Shown here piece after piece: positions 1 to 5,287 of a stretch of 5,605 nt of DNA. Below the pieces are notes generated by a model. The model saw only the letters and a program-made list of their open reading frames with translations. It searched no databases and was not told the origin of the DNA. Positions within the stretch are counted from its first letter, which is position 1; every line of letters starts with the position of its first letter. The position numbers and the translations under genes are program-made. Location of the stretch: contig MGNL01000171.1 of the NCBI GenBank assembly GCA_001796785.1, positions 1 through 5,605 on the forward strand, in the 5' to 3' direction. The stretch is from Chloroflexi bacterium RBG_16_51_16 (lineage in GTDB: Bacteria > Chloroflexota > Anaerolineae > Anaerolineales > Villigracilaceae).

Positions 1-597
1 GTTGAAGACCATGTCCCGCGTGGAGGCCAGCTGACGCATTTGTCCGTTCACCCGGCAGGTCACCACCGCGTCCGAGGGATCGAATTCGGTGTCGATCCAC
101 GGACCGAATGAGCAGAAGGTATCAAAACCCTTGGCCCGGGTCCACTGCCCGTCGATCTTCTGAAGGTCGCGGGCGGTGATGTCATTCCCTACCGTGTAGC
201 CGAGAATGAAAGTCTTCGCCTCTTCGGCAGGGATGTGCCTGCCGCGTTTGCCCACCACCGCCACCAACTCCGCTTCGTGCTCGACCTGCTGCGATTGAGG
301 TGGCAGGATGACCGTCTCACCGTGGGCGATGATCGCCGATGGGGGTTTCATAAAGATCAGCGGCACCTTGGGAACGTCGTTGCCCAACTCCTTGGCATGC
401 TCCAGGTAATTGCGACCGACACAGATGATCTTTGTGGGTACAGTCGGTGCGACCAGCCTGACCTCTTTCACGGGTATCCTGGCTTCCTGACGTCGGTAAT
501 GCCCGAACAACTCTCCTTCGATCTCACCGACTTTCTCGTCCAAAAGCCAGCCGTATTTCGGAGGTTCGTCCTTGTATATGTAACGTATGATTCTCAT
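1..597 (-). CDS. Fumarylacetoacetate hydrolase (FAH) family protein, 5' part only
   Basis: This is the first 199 codons of a minus-strand gene whose 3' end lies outside the window. FAH-family enzymes are soluble, metal-dependent hydrolases, isomerases or decarboxylases of 2-oxo or acylpyruvate-type acids. Members include FAHD1-type acylpyruvase/oxaloacetate decarboxylase and homoprotocatechuate-pathway isomerases. Visible family marks are VGRNYLEHAKE (60-70), LIFMKPPSA (80-88), the metal-binding HExE-type site VEHEAEL with E108 and E110, GYTVGNDITARDLQ (133-146) with the third probable metal ligand D139, and the loop AKGFDTFCSFGPW (155-167). The ATG at 597-595 is preceded by AAAGGT (603-608, minus strand) at good spacing. 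The family is usually about 210-280 residues, so a large part, perhaps most, of the protein is present. The short N-terminal domain before residue 50 fits FAHD2/HpcE-like proteins. Substrate cannot be decided from the sequence. The gene is divergent from the tRNA-containing plus-strand unit. Confidence 0.93.
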   Translation of the reverse strand, partial: MRIIRYIYKDEPPKYGWLLDEKVGEIEGELFGHYRRQEARIPVKEVRLVAPTVPTKIICVGRNYLEHAKELGNDVPKVPLIFMKPPSAIIAHGETVILPPQSQQVEHEAELVAVVGKRGRHIPAEEAKTFILGYTVGNDITARDLQKIDGQWTRAKGFDTFCSFGPWIDTEFDPSDAVVTCRVNGQMRQLASTRDMVFN

Positions 598-666
598 AGT
601 TTACCTTTGGTCGGTCTCCCGTTTTTATGGTACCGCCCGCGATTTAGTGGAAGTTTAACCGCCAAC

Positions 667-695
667 TTGCCAACTCGCAACCTGCGTCTTATAAT
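667..695 (+). promoter_or_regulatory. Sigma70-type promoter upstream of the tRNA pair
   Basis: The -35 box is TTGCCA (667-672) and the -10 box is a perfect TATAAT (690-695), separated by exactly 17 bp. Transcription would begin near 702 and run through a leader of about 60 nt into the tRNA-type sequences at 764 and 838. No other promoter of this quality lies between the divergent FAH gene and the tRNAs. The assignment rests on the sequence match and position only. Confidence 0.68.
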
Positions 696-763
696 GACAG
701 GCGATCTTTGGGTTCAGTTGTCCCTCAACACACGGATTGTTGGATACGGATCACTTATCCCAA

Positions 764-837
764 GGGCGCATAGCTCAGTTGGTTAGAGCGTGGCGCTTGC
801 AGGCGCCAAGGTCAGGTTTACAATTGAATACCGAGAT
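764..837 (+). pseudogene. Degenerate tRNA-Ala-like (TGC) sequence abutting tRNA-Val
   Basis: The 5' half is a normal tRNA: acceptor strand GGGCGCA (764-770), TA, D-arm GCTC...GAGC, then a strong hairpin TGGCGC (791-796) / GCGCCA (803-808). The hairpin closes a TTGCAG loop in which TGC (798-800) sits at the anticodon place, which would read Ala. The anticodon arm is off-register: a 7-nt loop cannot be made with a paired 5-bp stem, so the loop is 6 nt on a 6-bp stem. After the AGGTC variable-loop match (809-813) the T-arm is unrecognisable; there is no TTCRA loop and the stem does not pair. The last seven bases before the discriminator do not pair with GGGCGCA. The slot is exactly 74 nt, the same length as the tRNA it touches. 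I read it as a tRNA pseudogene or recombination remnant. A sequencing or assembly artefact is possible. Confidence 0.6.
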
Positions 838-864
838 GGGCGCATAGCTCAGTTGGTTAGAGCG
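764..864 (+). repeat. 27-bp exact direct repeat (764-790 and 838-864), 74-bp period
   Basis: Both tRNA-type sequences begin with the same 27 bases, covering the acceptor 5' strand, the D-arm and the base before the anticodon stem. The copies start 74 bp apart, exactly one tRNA length, and diverge at the anticodon stem. Related tRNA-Ala and tRNA-Val genes often share 5' halves, so ordinary tRNA kinship plus decay of the first copy could explain this. Partial tandem duplication is the alternative. Confidence 0.9.
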
Positions 865-911
865 CTTCTCTTACACAGAAGAGGTCAGGGGTTCGAGTCC
901 CTTTGCGCCCA
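838..911 (+). tRNA. tRNA-Val (anticodon TAC)
   Basis: A full cloverleaf folds. The acceptor stem is GGGCGCA (838-844) with TGCGCCC (904-910), seven perfect pairs, and discriminator A911. The D-arm is GCTC (847-850) / GAGC (860-863). The anticodon stem is CTTCT (865-869) / AGAAG (877-881) around loop CTTACAC, with anticodon TAC at 872-874. The variable loop is AGGTC (882-886). The T-stem is AGGGG (887-891) / CCCTT (899-903), with one G-T wobble, around loop TTCGAGT. The 3' CCA is not encoded (ACT follows), so CCA-adding enzyme must supply it. It reads GUA and, by wobble, other Val codons. It touches a degenerate tRNA copy on its 5' side with no spacer and lies 46 nt before the SRPBCC gene, with no terminator between. 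Confidence 0.95.
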
Positions 912-957
912 CTAAATCCTGCGGTGAATTGGTGGATAACAAGAGGAGAGCGCAAGT

Positions 958-1389
958 ATGATCAAACATGATTTTAAATTGCAAATCAAAGCCCCACTGG
1001 CAAAAGTGTTCGCCTATGTCACGGACTTCAGAAACGCAGCGGAATGGCAAAATGGGATCATCGAATCCTCACAGACCCCGGATGGTCCCACTCAATTGGG
1101 ATCCAAATTCAAAACCGTCCGCACCCTGTTCGGCCAACGTGTGGAAGCCGCGGGTGAGGTGACCGAGTTCGTCCCCAATAAGAAATTCGCCTTTAAAAGT
1201 ACCTCCGGACCGATTCACTTTGGATTCGTCCAGACATTTGAGCCTGAAGCAGAAGGCACCCTTGTAAACTTATCGCTTGAGCTGGAAGCCGGTGGATTCT
1301 TCAAGCTCGCGGAAGGTGCCCTGGCGGGGAACGTCAAAAAGGAGTTCGAATCCCAAACGGAAAAATTGAAATCGATCCTGGAAGCTTAA
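958..1389 (+). CDS. SRPBCC (START/polyketide cyclase-like) family protein
   Basis: This 143-residue soluble protein has the layout of the SRPBCC helix-grip fold, a cupped beta-sheet around a long C-terminal helix that binds hydrophobic ligands. The N-terminal strand runs straight into the helix APLAKVFAYVTDFRNAAEW (12-30), the family's signature opening with its W/N-rich end. Alternating strands follow (about 47-110), including a VTEFVPNKKFAFKS segment (68-81). A C-terminal amphipathic helix (about 115-142) completes the fold. No signal peptide or membrane segment is visible. Length is normal for polyketide_cyc2-type stand-alone proteins. ATG 958 is preceded by AGGAG (944-948) with 9-nt spacing. 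Proteins of this class include lipid carriers, cyclases and stress proteins; the ligand cannot be told. No promoter is evident in the 46 nt after the tRNA, so it may be co-transcribed with it. A strong terminator follows. Confidence 0.85.
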   Translation: MIKHDFKLQIKAPLAKVFAYVTDFRNAAEWQNGIIESSQTPDGPTQLGSKFKTVRTLFGQRVEAAGEVTEFVPNKKFAFKSTSGPIHFGFVQTFEPEAEGTLVNLSLELEAGGFFKLAEGALAGNVKKEFESQTEKLKSILEA

Positions 1390-1422
1390 CTCGATTGACC
1401 TGAACGGAATATCATGGTTGGA

Positions 1423-1457
1423 TAAAAGAACGGCATTCGCCGTTCTTTTATTTTTTT
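1423..1457 (+). terminator. Intrinsic (rho-independent) terminator after the SRPBCC gene
   Basis: A perfect 12-bp stem, TAAAAGAACGGC (1423-1434) with GCCGTTCTTTTA (1439-1450), closes a 4-nt ATTC loop and is followed at once by seven T (1451-1457). It lies 33 nt past the SRPBCC stop codon and 15 nt before the next promoter, so it isolates the SHMT-GcvT gene from upstream transcription. Confidence 0.95.
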
Positions 1458-1472
1458 AGTGCTATTTTTCAC

Positions 1473-1501
1473 TTGACCTTGCTTCCCTCTCGTCCTACAA
1501 T
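1473..1501 (+). promoter_or_regulatory. Sigma70-type promoter of the SHMT-GcvT fusion gene
   Basis: The -35 box is TTGACC (1473-1478) and the -10 box is TACAAT (1496-1501). Each matches 5 of 6 consensus bases, with exactly 17 bp between them. Transcription would start near 1508, leaving a leader of about 55 nt that ends in AGGAG (1551-1555), 7 nt before the ATG at 1563. The leader is too short for a glycine riboswitch (about 100 nt or more), and I see no riboswitch-like structure in it. Confidence 0.75.
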
Positions 1502-1562
1502 TCCCCTCCTCCGATAATTTGTGTGACTACAAGCCTTTGAGAATCTGTCTAGGAGACTAACC

Positions 1563-4500
1563 ATGTCCGATTTTCTCTTTCGCGGTTCACTCGCCAAAGT
1601 CGATCCCGATGTCTACGAATTGACCCAACTGGAAGCCGAGCGACAGGTCCGCAAGCTGATCCTTGTACCCTCCGAGACCAGTTCACCCCTGTCTGTGCGT
1701 GAGGCCCTGGGTTCGCACTTCCAGAATATTTATGCAGAAGGCTATCCTGACGAGGAATCGCGCTGGCTGACCGAGGCTGAGATATTGGACTATCCTGTCC
1801 GCCTGGCTCTTTACCGCCGCCACAGCGATCCGCGCTACTACAAGGGTGTCGAATATGCGGATGTGGTTGAAGCCCTCGCCCGCCGCCGGGCTGCCGAGGC
1901 ATTCGCCGCCAACGGCCTGACCCCTGACGAGATCTATGTGAATGTGCAGGCCTTGTCCGGTGCGCCTGCCAATAATGCCGTCTATCACGCCCTGGTCGAA
2001 CCGGGCAGCGTGGTCATGGGCATGAATCTTCTACACGGTGGACACCTGACCCATGGATCATCCGTGAATCGCTCGGGCAAGTATTACAAGGCAGTCCACT
2101 ATGCCGTGGATTCGAACGAGAAGCTCAACTACGACCAGATCCGATCCCTGGCGCTTGAATCCAAACCCAAATTGATCATCGCCGGTTTCTCCTCGTACGC
2201 CTGGATCCCGGATTGGAAAAAATTCCGCCAAATTGCAGATGAGGTCGGCGCTTATTTCCTGGCCGACATCTCCCATATCGGCGGACTGGTTGCTGCGGGC
2301 GTCGTCGCTTCGCCGATCGGGCATGCGCATGTGATCATGTCCACCTCGCATAAGAGCCTCGGCGGCCCGCGGGGCGCCGTGCTCCTCACCACCGATCCCG
2401 CGATCGCAAAAAAGCTGGACAAGGCTGTCTTTCCAGGCGAGCAGGGTGGTCCGCATGTCAATGTGTTCGCTGCCCTGGCCGTCACCTTCAAGCTTGCACG
2501 CACCAAGCAATTCAAGCAGCTGCAGGAACAGACCATCAAGAACGCCCAGGCGATGGCGCACCAGTTCCAAAAACGGGGCATGCGCGTGCCGTTTGGCGGC
2601 ACAGACTCGCATCTCGTCAACCTGGATGTGACCAGCTTCAAGGGTGAGGATGGCACAGCCTTGAACGGCGATCAGGCTGCCCGCATACTTGATCTGGTTG
2701 GTATTGTGGTTAACCGCAACACCATCCCCGGCGATAAGAATTCACTTGATCCAAGCGGCATCCGCCTGGGTACACCCTGGATCACCCAGCGCGGTTTCAA
2801 TGAGGTTAAGACCCGCGAGCTGGCTGACATCCTCGTGGATGTCCTGCAGGCTTGCGCACCGCATTCGGTGGACACCCCCCACAAGGGGAAGCAGCGCCGA
2901 GCAAAGGTGGACTTTAACCTGCTGAACTCTGCCCGTTTGAAAGTGCGCAGCCTGGCCGAAAAAGCCGGCATCGATTTCAAACCGGGCACCCGCGGTTATC
3001 CTCATTTCTACTTCGCGGATGAAAAGCTGAAATCCGGCTTGTTCGAGCTCAGCGGATCGCGTGCGCGGCAATTCCTCGATTATGCCGTCTCCTCGGATTT
3101 GACCCCACTCAAAATTGGAGACACGCAGCCTACTAAACTGATCACACCCAAAGGACAGTTGCGCGGTGCATTGACCTATGTCAGCCCAGACACCTACAGG
3201 TTGTCCGTGCCTCCGGCAAAGGCAGGGATGGTCGCCGCCTGGCTGCGGGATCTTTCGGACGGGTACATGTCGTTCAACCTGGATGGAAAGCCGGACTTTG
3301 ATCCGCGCCGTCTCCCGGGTCCATTGGTCGTTACGGAATCCAAGAAAAAACTGGTGCTTGCCAGTGGCGAGCCTGTTAGCGCAGCGAAACCATACTACAT
3401 TGGGATCACGACCGGAAAGGGATCGGAGAAGGCTGGGCTGCTGGTAAGTAAACCTTCCTTCAAATGGATCGAGCCGCCCGAAGGCGAGCCCAGGTTCACA
3501 CGCTTGCACGATACGCATAAAAATATGGGCGCTAAAATGGTGCCGTTTGCAGGCTGGGATATGCCGGTCTGGTACACATCCGTGGTAGAGGAGCATCTTG
3601 CCACGCGCCAGGCTGCGGGCTTGTTCGATGTGAGTCACATGGGTGTATATGAAGTAAAGGGTGCGGATGCAGCTTCCTTCCTGGATACCGTGACAGGCAA
3701 CGACTGCGGTGGATTAAACCCGGGTGAAAGTTTGTATACGCATTTCTTCACACCGGAAGCTGACGTTGTGGATGACACCCTCGTCTACCGTCGCGGGGCT
3801 GACAAGTATCTTGTGGTCGTCAATGCCTCGAACGACGATAAGGATCGCACCTGGCTGGAGAGCGTGCGGGATGGCAAGGTGTGCATAGACAGCGCCCGAC
3901 CGTGGGCGCGCACCTACGGCTACATGGCCGAGATCCGCAACCTGCGCGATCCCAAATCCGGTTCCGACATGCGGGTCGACATAGCCCTCCAGGGACCGAA
4001 AAGCCGCGATATCCTGCTGGCCATGCGCGTCGATGCGGCTACGCGCGCCCGGATCATGAAATTAAAGCGAACGGAACTATGCGATGCCTTGGTAGGTGGA
4101 TTCGATTTGATCGTTTCGCGCACCGGTTATACCGGTGAAAAGATGGCCTTCGAATTGTTCGTCCACCCGGATCGCGCGGTTGAGTTCTGGAACGCCCTCC
4201 TCAAGGCGGGTGAGCCGTTTGGGATCAAGCCGATCGGGTTGGGTGCCCGCGACAGTCTTCGCACGGAGGCTGGGTTGCCGCTCTATGGGCATGAGATGGG
4301 TCTCGGCTCGGGCAAGGACGGCGCCCGTGACCTTGGCGTCGCCGAAGGCGGTTTCGGTTCTTATGTTAAGCCTTATAAACCCTGGTTCATCGGACGGGAA
4401 GCCTACATAAAAAGGGAAAAACAGCGCAAGGGCGTTGTGATCCGATTCCGGTTCGATGACCAGCGCGTCCGCATGGCTCACAACGGCGACCCGGTCGTGG

Positions 4501-4685
4501 ACAAGGACGGCAAGGCCATCGGTTGGGTGACCTCTTGCGCGGTTGACGCTGAACGCTTCCTCACCGGTCAGGCGTATTTGGACCTGAAGAACACCCAGGA
4601 AGGCACACCGATCTTCGTTCACCAGGGAGCCGTGATGGATCGACCTCCAACCGCCGCTAAAGTAGTGAGTCGGTTTCCAAAGTAA
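1563..4685 (+). CDS. Fused serine hydroxymethyltransferase - glycine cleavage T-protein (GlyA-GcvT), 1040 aa
   Basis: One open frame encodes two complete enzymes. Residues 1-430 are SHMT, the PLP enzyme converting serine + THF to glycine + 5,10-methylene-THF. They show Y57/E59 in YAEGYP, RYYKGVEY (91-98), LHGGHLTHGS (157-166), D235 and H238 in LADISHIGG, Schiff-base K264 in TSHKSLGGPRG, and R401 in SGIRLGTP. A 26-residue insert (about 63-90) not found in E. coli GlyA follows YAEGYP. Residues 641-1040 are GcvT, which makes methylene-THF and NH3 from the aminomethyl-lipoyl H-protein. They show VPFAGWDMPVWY (660-671), LFDVSHMG (687-694), the catalytic-region VVDDTLVY with D737/D738, IALQGPKSR (807-815), SRTGYTGE (852-859), LGARDSLRTEAGLPLYGHEM (893-912) and KPWFIGREA (939-947). 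Residues 431-640 bridge them and hold a GcvT-like segment lacking the Asp pair. SHMT is usually ~420 and GcvT ~365 residues. The start is set by AGGAG at 1551-1555. The protein is cytosolic. gcvH and gcvP are not in the window. Identity is very secure; coupled function is inferred. Confidence 0.96.
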   Translation: MSDFLFRGSLAKVDPDVYELTQLEAERQVRKLILVPSETSSPLSVREALGSHFQNIYAEGYPDEESRWLTEAEILDYPVRLALYRRHSDPRYYKGVEYADVVEALARRRAAEAFAANGLTPDEIYVNVQALSGAPANNAVYHALVEPGSVVMGMNLLHGGHLTHGSSVNRSGKYYKAVHYAVDSNEKLNYDQIRSLALESKPKLIIAGFSSYAWIPDWKKFRQIADEVGAYFLADISHIGGLVAAGVVASPIGHAHVIMSTSHKSLGGPRGAVLLTTDPAIAKKLDKAVFPGEQGGPHVNVFAALAVTFKLARTKQFKQLQEQTIKNAQAMAHQFQKRGMRVPFGGTDSHLVNLDVTSFKGEDGTALNGDQAARILDLVGIVVNRNTIPGDKNSLDPSGIRLGTPWITQRGFNEVKTRELADILVDVLQACAPHSVDTPHKGKQRRAKVDFNLLNSARLKVRSLAEKAGIDFKPGTRGYPHFYFADEKLKSGLFELSGSRARQFLDYAVSSDLTPLKIGDTQPTKLITPKGQLRGALTYVSPDTYRLSVPPAKAGMVAAWLRDLSDGYMSFNLDGKPDFDPRRLPGPLVVTESKKKLVLASGEPVSAAKPYYIGITTGKGSEKAGLLVSKPSFKWIEPPEGEPRFTRLHDTHKNMGAKMVPFAGWDMPVWYTSVVEEHLATRQAAGLFDVSHMGVYEVKGADAASFLDTVTGNDCGGLNPGESLYTHFFTPEADVVDDTLVYRRGADKYLVVVNASNDDKDRTWLESVRDGKVCIDSARPWARTYGYMAEIRNLRDPKSGSDMRVDIALQGPKSRDILLAMRVDAATRARIMKLKRTELCDALVGGFDLIVSRTGYTGEKMAFELFVHPDRAVEFWNALLKAGEPFGIKPIGLGARDSLRTEAGLPLYGHEMGLGSGKDGARDLGVAEGGFGSYVKPYKPWFIGREAYIKREKQRKGVVIRFRFDDQRVRMAHNGDPVVDKDGKAIGWVTSCAVDAERFLTGQAYLDLKNTQEGTPIFVHQGAVMDRPPTAAKVVSRFPK
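3033..3260 (+). other. Degenerate GcvT-like module inside the fusion (residues ~491-566)
   Basis: This segment between the two enzymes aligns by eye with residues 693-770 of the GcvT half of the same protein. SGLFELSG (491-498) matches MGVYEVKG (693-700), RQFLD matches ASFLD, LITPKG (526-531) matches FFTPEA (728-733), ALTYVSPDTYRLSV matches TLVYRRGADKYLVVV, and AAWLRDLSD (558-566) matches RTWLESVRD. I count about 20 identities over some 76 positions with two gaps. The Asp-Asp pair of true GcvT (737-738) is replaced by Arg-Gly (534-535), so this copy should not be catalytic. A further match, KPYYIG (609-614) to KPWFIG (939-944), hints that a piece of the C-terminal barrel also survives, with the middle deleted. 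Non-catalytic GcvT-like domains exist elsewhere, as in the sarcosine oxidase gamma subunit and YgfZ. The homology is inferred by eye and unscored. Confidence 0.55.
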
Positions 4686-4697
4686 AATTAATACTGT

Positions 4698-4724
4698 GTA
4701 GGGTGTCTGATCCGGGCACCCTAC
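4698..4724 (+). terminator. Hairpin after the fusion gene, weak terminator candidate
   Basis: A 12-bp stem (4698-4709 with 4713-4724, two G-T wobbles, 3-nt ATC loop) begins 12 nt after the fusion stop codon. Its outer eight pairs, GTAGGGTG/CACCCTAC, are perfect. The plus-strand downstream side (CCATTAACC) has no T tract, so it may be an inefficient terminator or an mRNA 3' stabilising structure that allows some read-through into the small membrane gene 42 nt on. Confidence 0.5.
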
Positions 4725-4726
4725 CC

Positions 4727-4739
4727 ATTAACCGTTAAT
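4727..4739. repeat. 13-bp palindrome ATTAAC-C-GTTAAT, possible operator
   Basis: Perfect 6-bp arms flank a single central base, and its right end overlaps the -10-like TATAAA (4739-4744) in front of the gene at 4767. No matching -35 box lies 16-18 bp upstream; the hairpin is there instead. The position suits a regulator or activator site, but AT-rich short palindromes arise by chance. Confidence 0.3.
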
Positions 4740-4766
4740 ATAAAATCAGACTCAGAGGCAAGTGGA

Positions 4767-5111
4767 ATGCCAATTAAATTTGGTGGTCTCCTTATATTAT
4801 TAGGTATCAGCCTGTTTGTGGGTGTGATCATCCTGGCTGTCGGTATAGGTGCAGCGATCACACCCTTACAGGGTGTGTCTGGTCCATTGGTATGCGGTGA
4901 TAACCAACTTGAGCTGCAAAAAGATTATTATTCATACAAACCCGGCCAGTCCGGCTATACCATTACCTGGTACTGTATTGATGAAGAAACCGGCGCTAAG
5001 GAAGATCGAACCTTTCCGGTAATCCTGGCGTCCGGAGTGATCTACAGCCTGGTATTGTTTGTCATCACGGTTGGGTTGATCGGGTGGGGCGCGATCAGGG
5101 TAGGACTGTAA
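4767..5111 (+). CDS. Small two-helix membrane protein of unknown function
   Basis: I do not recognise a named family. The 114-residue protein has two hydrophobic spans, about residues 5-32 (GGLLILLGISLFVGVIIL and on) and about 84-109. They flank a polar loop of about 50 residues with two cysteines, C43 in LVCGDN and C70 in TWYCID. The loop also has a Tyr-rich stretch, YYSYKPGQSGYTITWYC (54-70). The first span lacks a clear signal-peptidase site, so it is probably an uncleaved anchor. K4 before helix 1 and R111 after helix 2 suit both ends being cytoplasmic, with the loop outside, where the cysteines could form a disulfide. ATG 4767 is preceded by AGAGG (4754-4758) at 8-nt spacing. It follows the fusion gene by 81 nt and ends before a strong terminator. 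Nothing ties it functionally to one-carbon metabolism. It is likely real, given its coherent topology and RBS. Confidence 0.8.
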   Translation: MPIKFGGLLILLGISLFVGVIILAVGIGAAITPLQGVSGPLVCGDNQLELQKDYYSYKPGQSGYTITWYCIDEETGAKEDRTFPVILASGVIYSLVLFVITVGLIGWGAIRVGL

Positions 5112-5138
5112 AAAAAAGAAATCGTCCTAAATATTTGG

Positions 5139-5201
5139 AAACAAAAATAGCCTTCGAGTAATGGTGGTTTATGAATCGCCCATGCTCGAAGGCCTTTGTT
5201 T
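5139..5201. terminator. Bidirectional intrinsic terminator between convergent genes
   Basis: A perfect 9-bp stem, GCCTTCGAG (5150-5158) with CTCGAAGGC (5185-5193), is extended by AAACAAA (5139-5145) / TTTGTTT (5195-5201). It encloses a partly self-pairing 26-nt loop. Read on the plus strand it ends in CTTTGTTTAT. Read on the minus strand it ends in TATTTTTGTTT, the better U tract. It lies between the ends of the plus-strand gene (5111) and the minus-strand gene (5288) and would serve both. Confidence 0.8.
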
Positions 5202-5287
5202 ATAACTTTAGGTTCGATGTCGTCAGCGTGCAGCTGATATCGTGCGATTCGCTTCACACCAAACTGGATCCACAACCCGCTCCATCC

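Noticed and set aside
742..760. GGATA...TATCC inverted repeat just before the tRNA region
   Set aside because: The stem is only 5 bp with a 9-nt loop and no T tract; it is too weak to call a terminator or operator.
235..786. Open frame of 183 codons on the plus strand over the FAH gene
   Set aside because: The opposite strand encodes an unmistakable FAH-family protein, and the plus-strand frame runs on into the tRNA region with no family features or ribosome site.
764..837. First tRNA-like copy as a functional tRNA-Ala
   Set aside because: There is no T-arm, no 3' acceptor strand complementary to GGGCGCA, and the anticodon arm cannot form a 7-nt loop on a paired 5-bp stem.
764..911. tRNA direct repeat as an attachment site of an integrated element
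   Set aside because: Integrases usually duplicate the 3' end of a tRNA, not the 5' half, and there is no integrase or any cargo between the 27-bp copies, which are only 47 bp apart.
1502..1562. Possible glycine riboswitch in the leader of the glycine-metabolism gene
   Set aside because: The leader from the predicted start near 1508 is only about 55 nt, with no paired aptamer core or expression-platform hairpin.
2742..3638. Long open frame (298 codons) on the minus strand opposite the fusion gene
   Set aside because: It lies wholly within a coding region whose protein is clearly SHMT/GcvT. The minus-strand translation is rich in Arg/Cys/His with no family motif, and such antisense frames are expected in GC-rich coding DNA.
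5101..5129. TAGGAC...GTCCTA inverted repeat over the stop codon of the small membrane gene
   Set aside because: It is a 6-bp stem with a 17-nt A-rich loop, overshadowed by the much stronger hairpin at 5139-5201.
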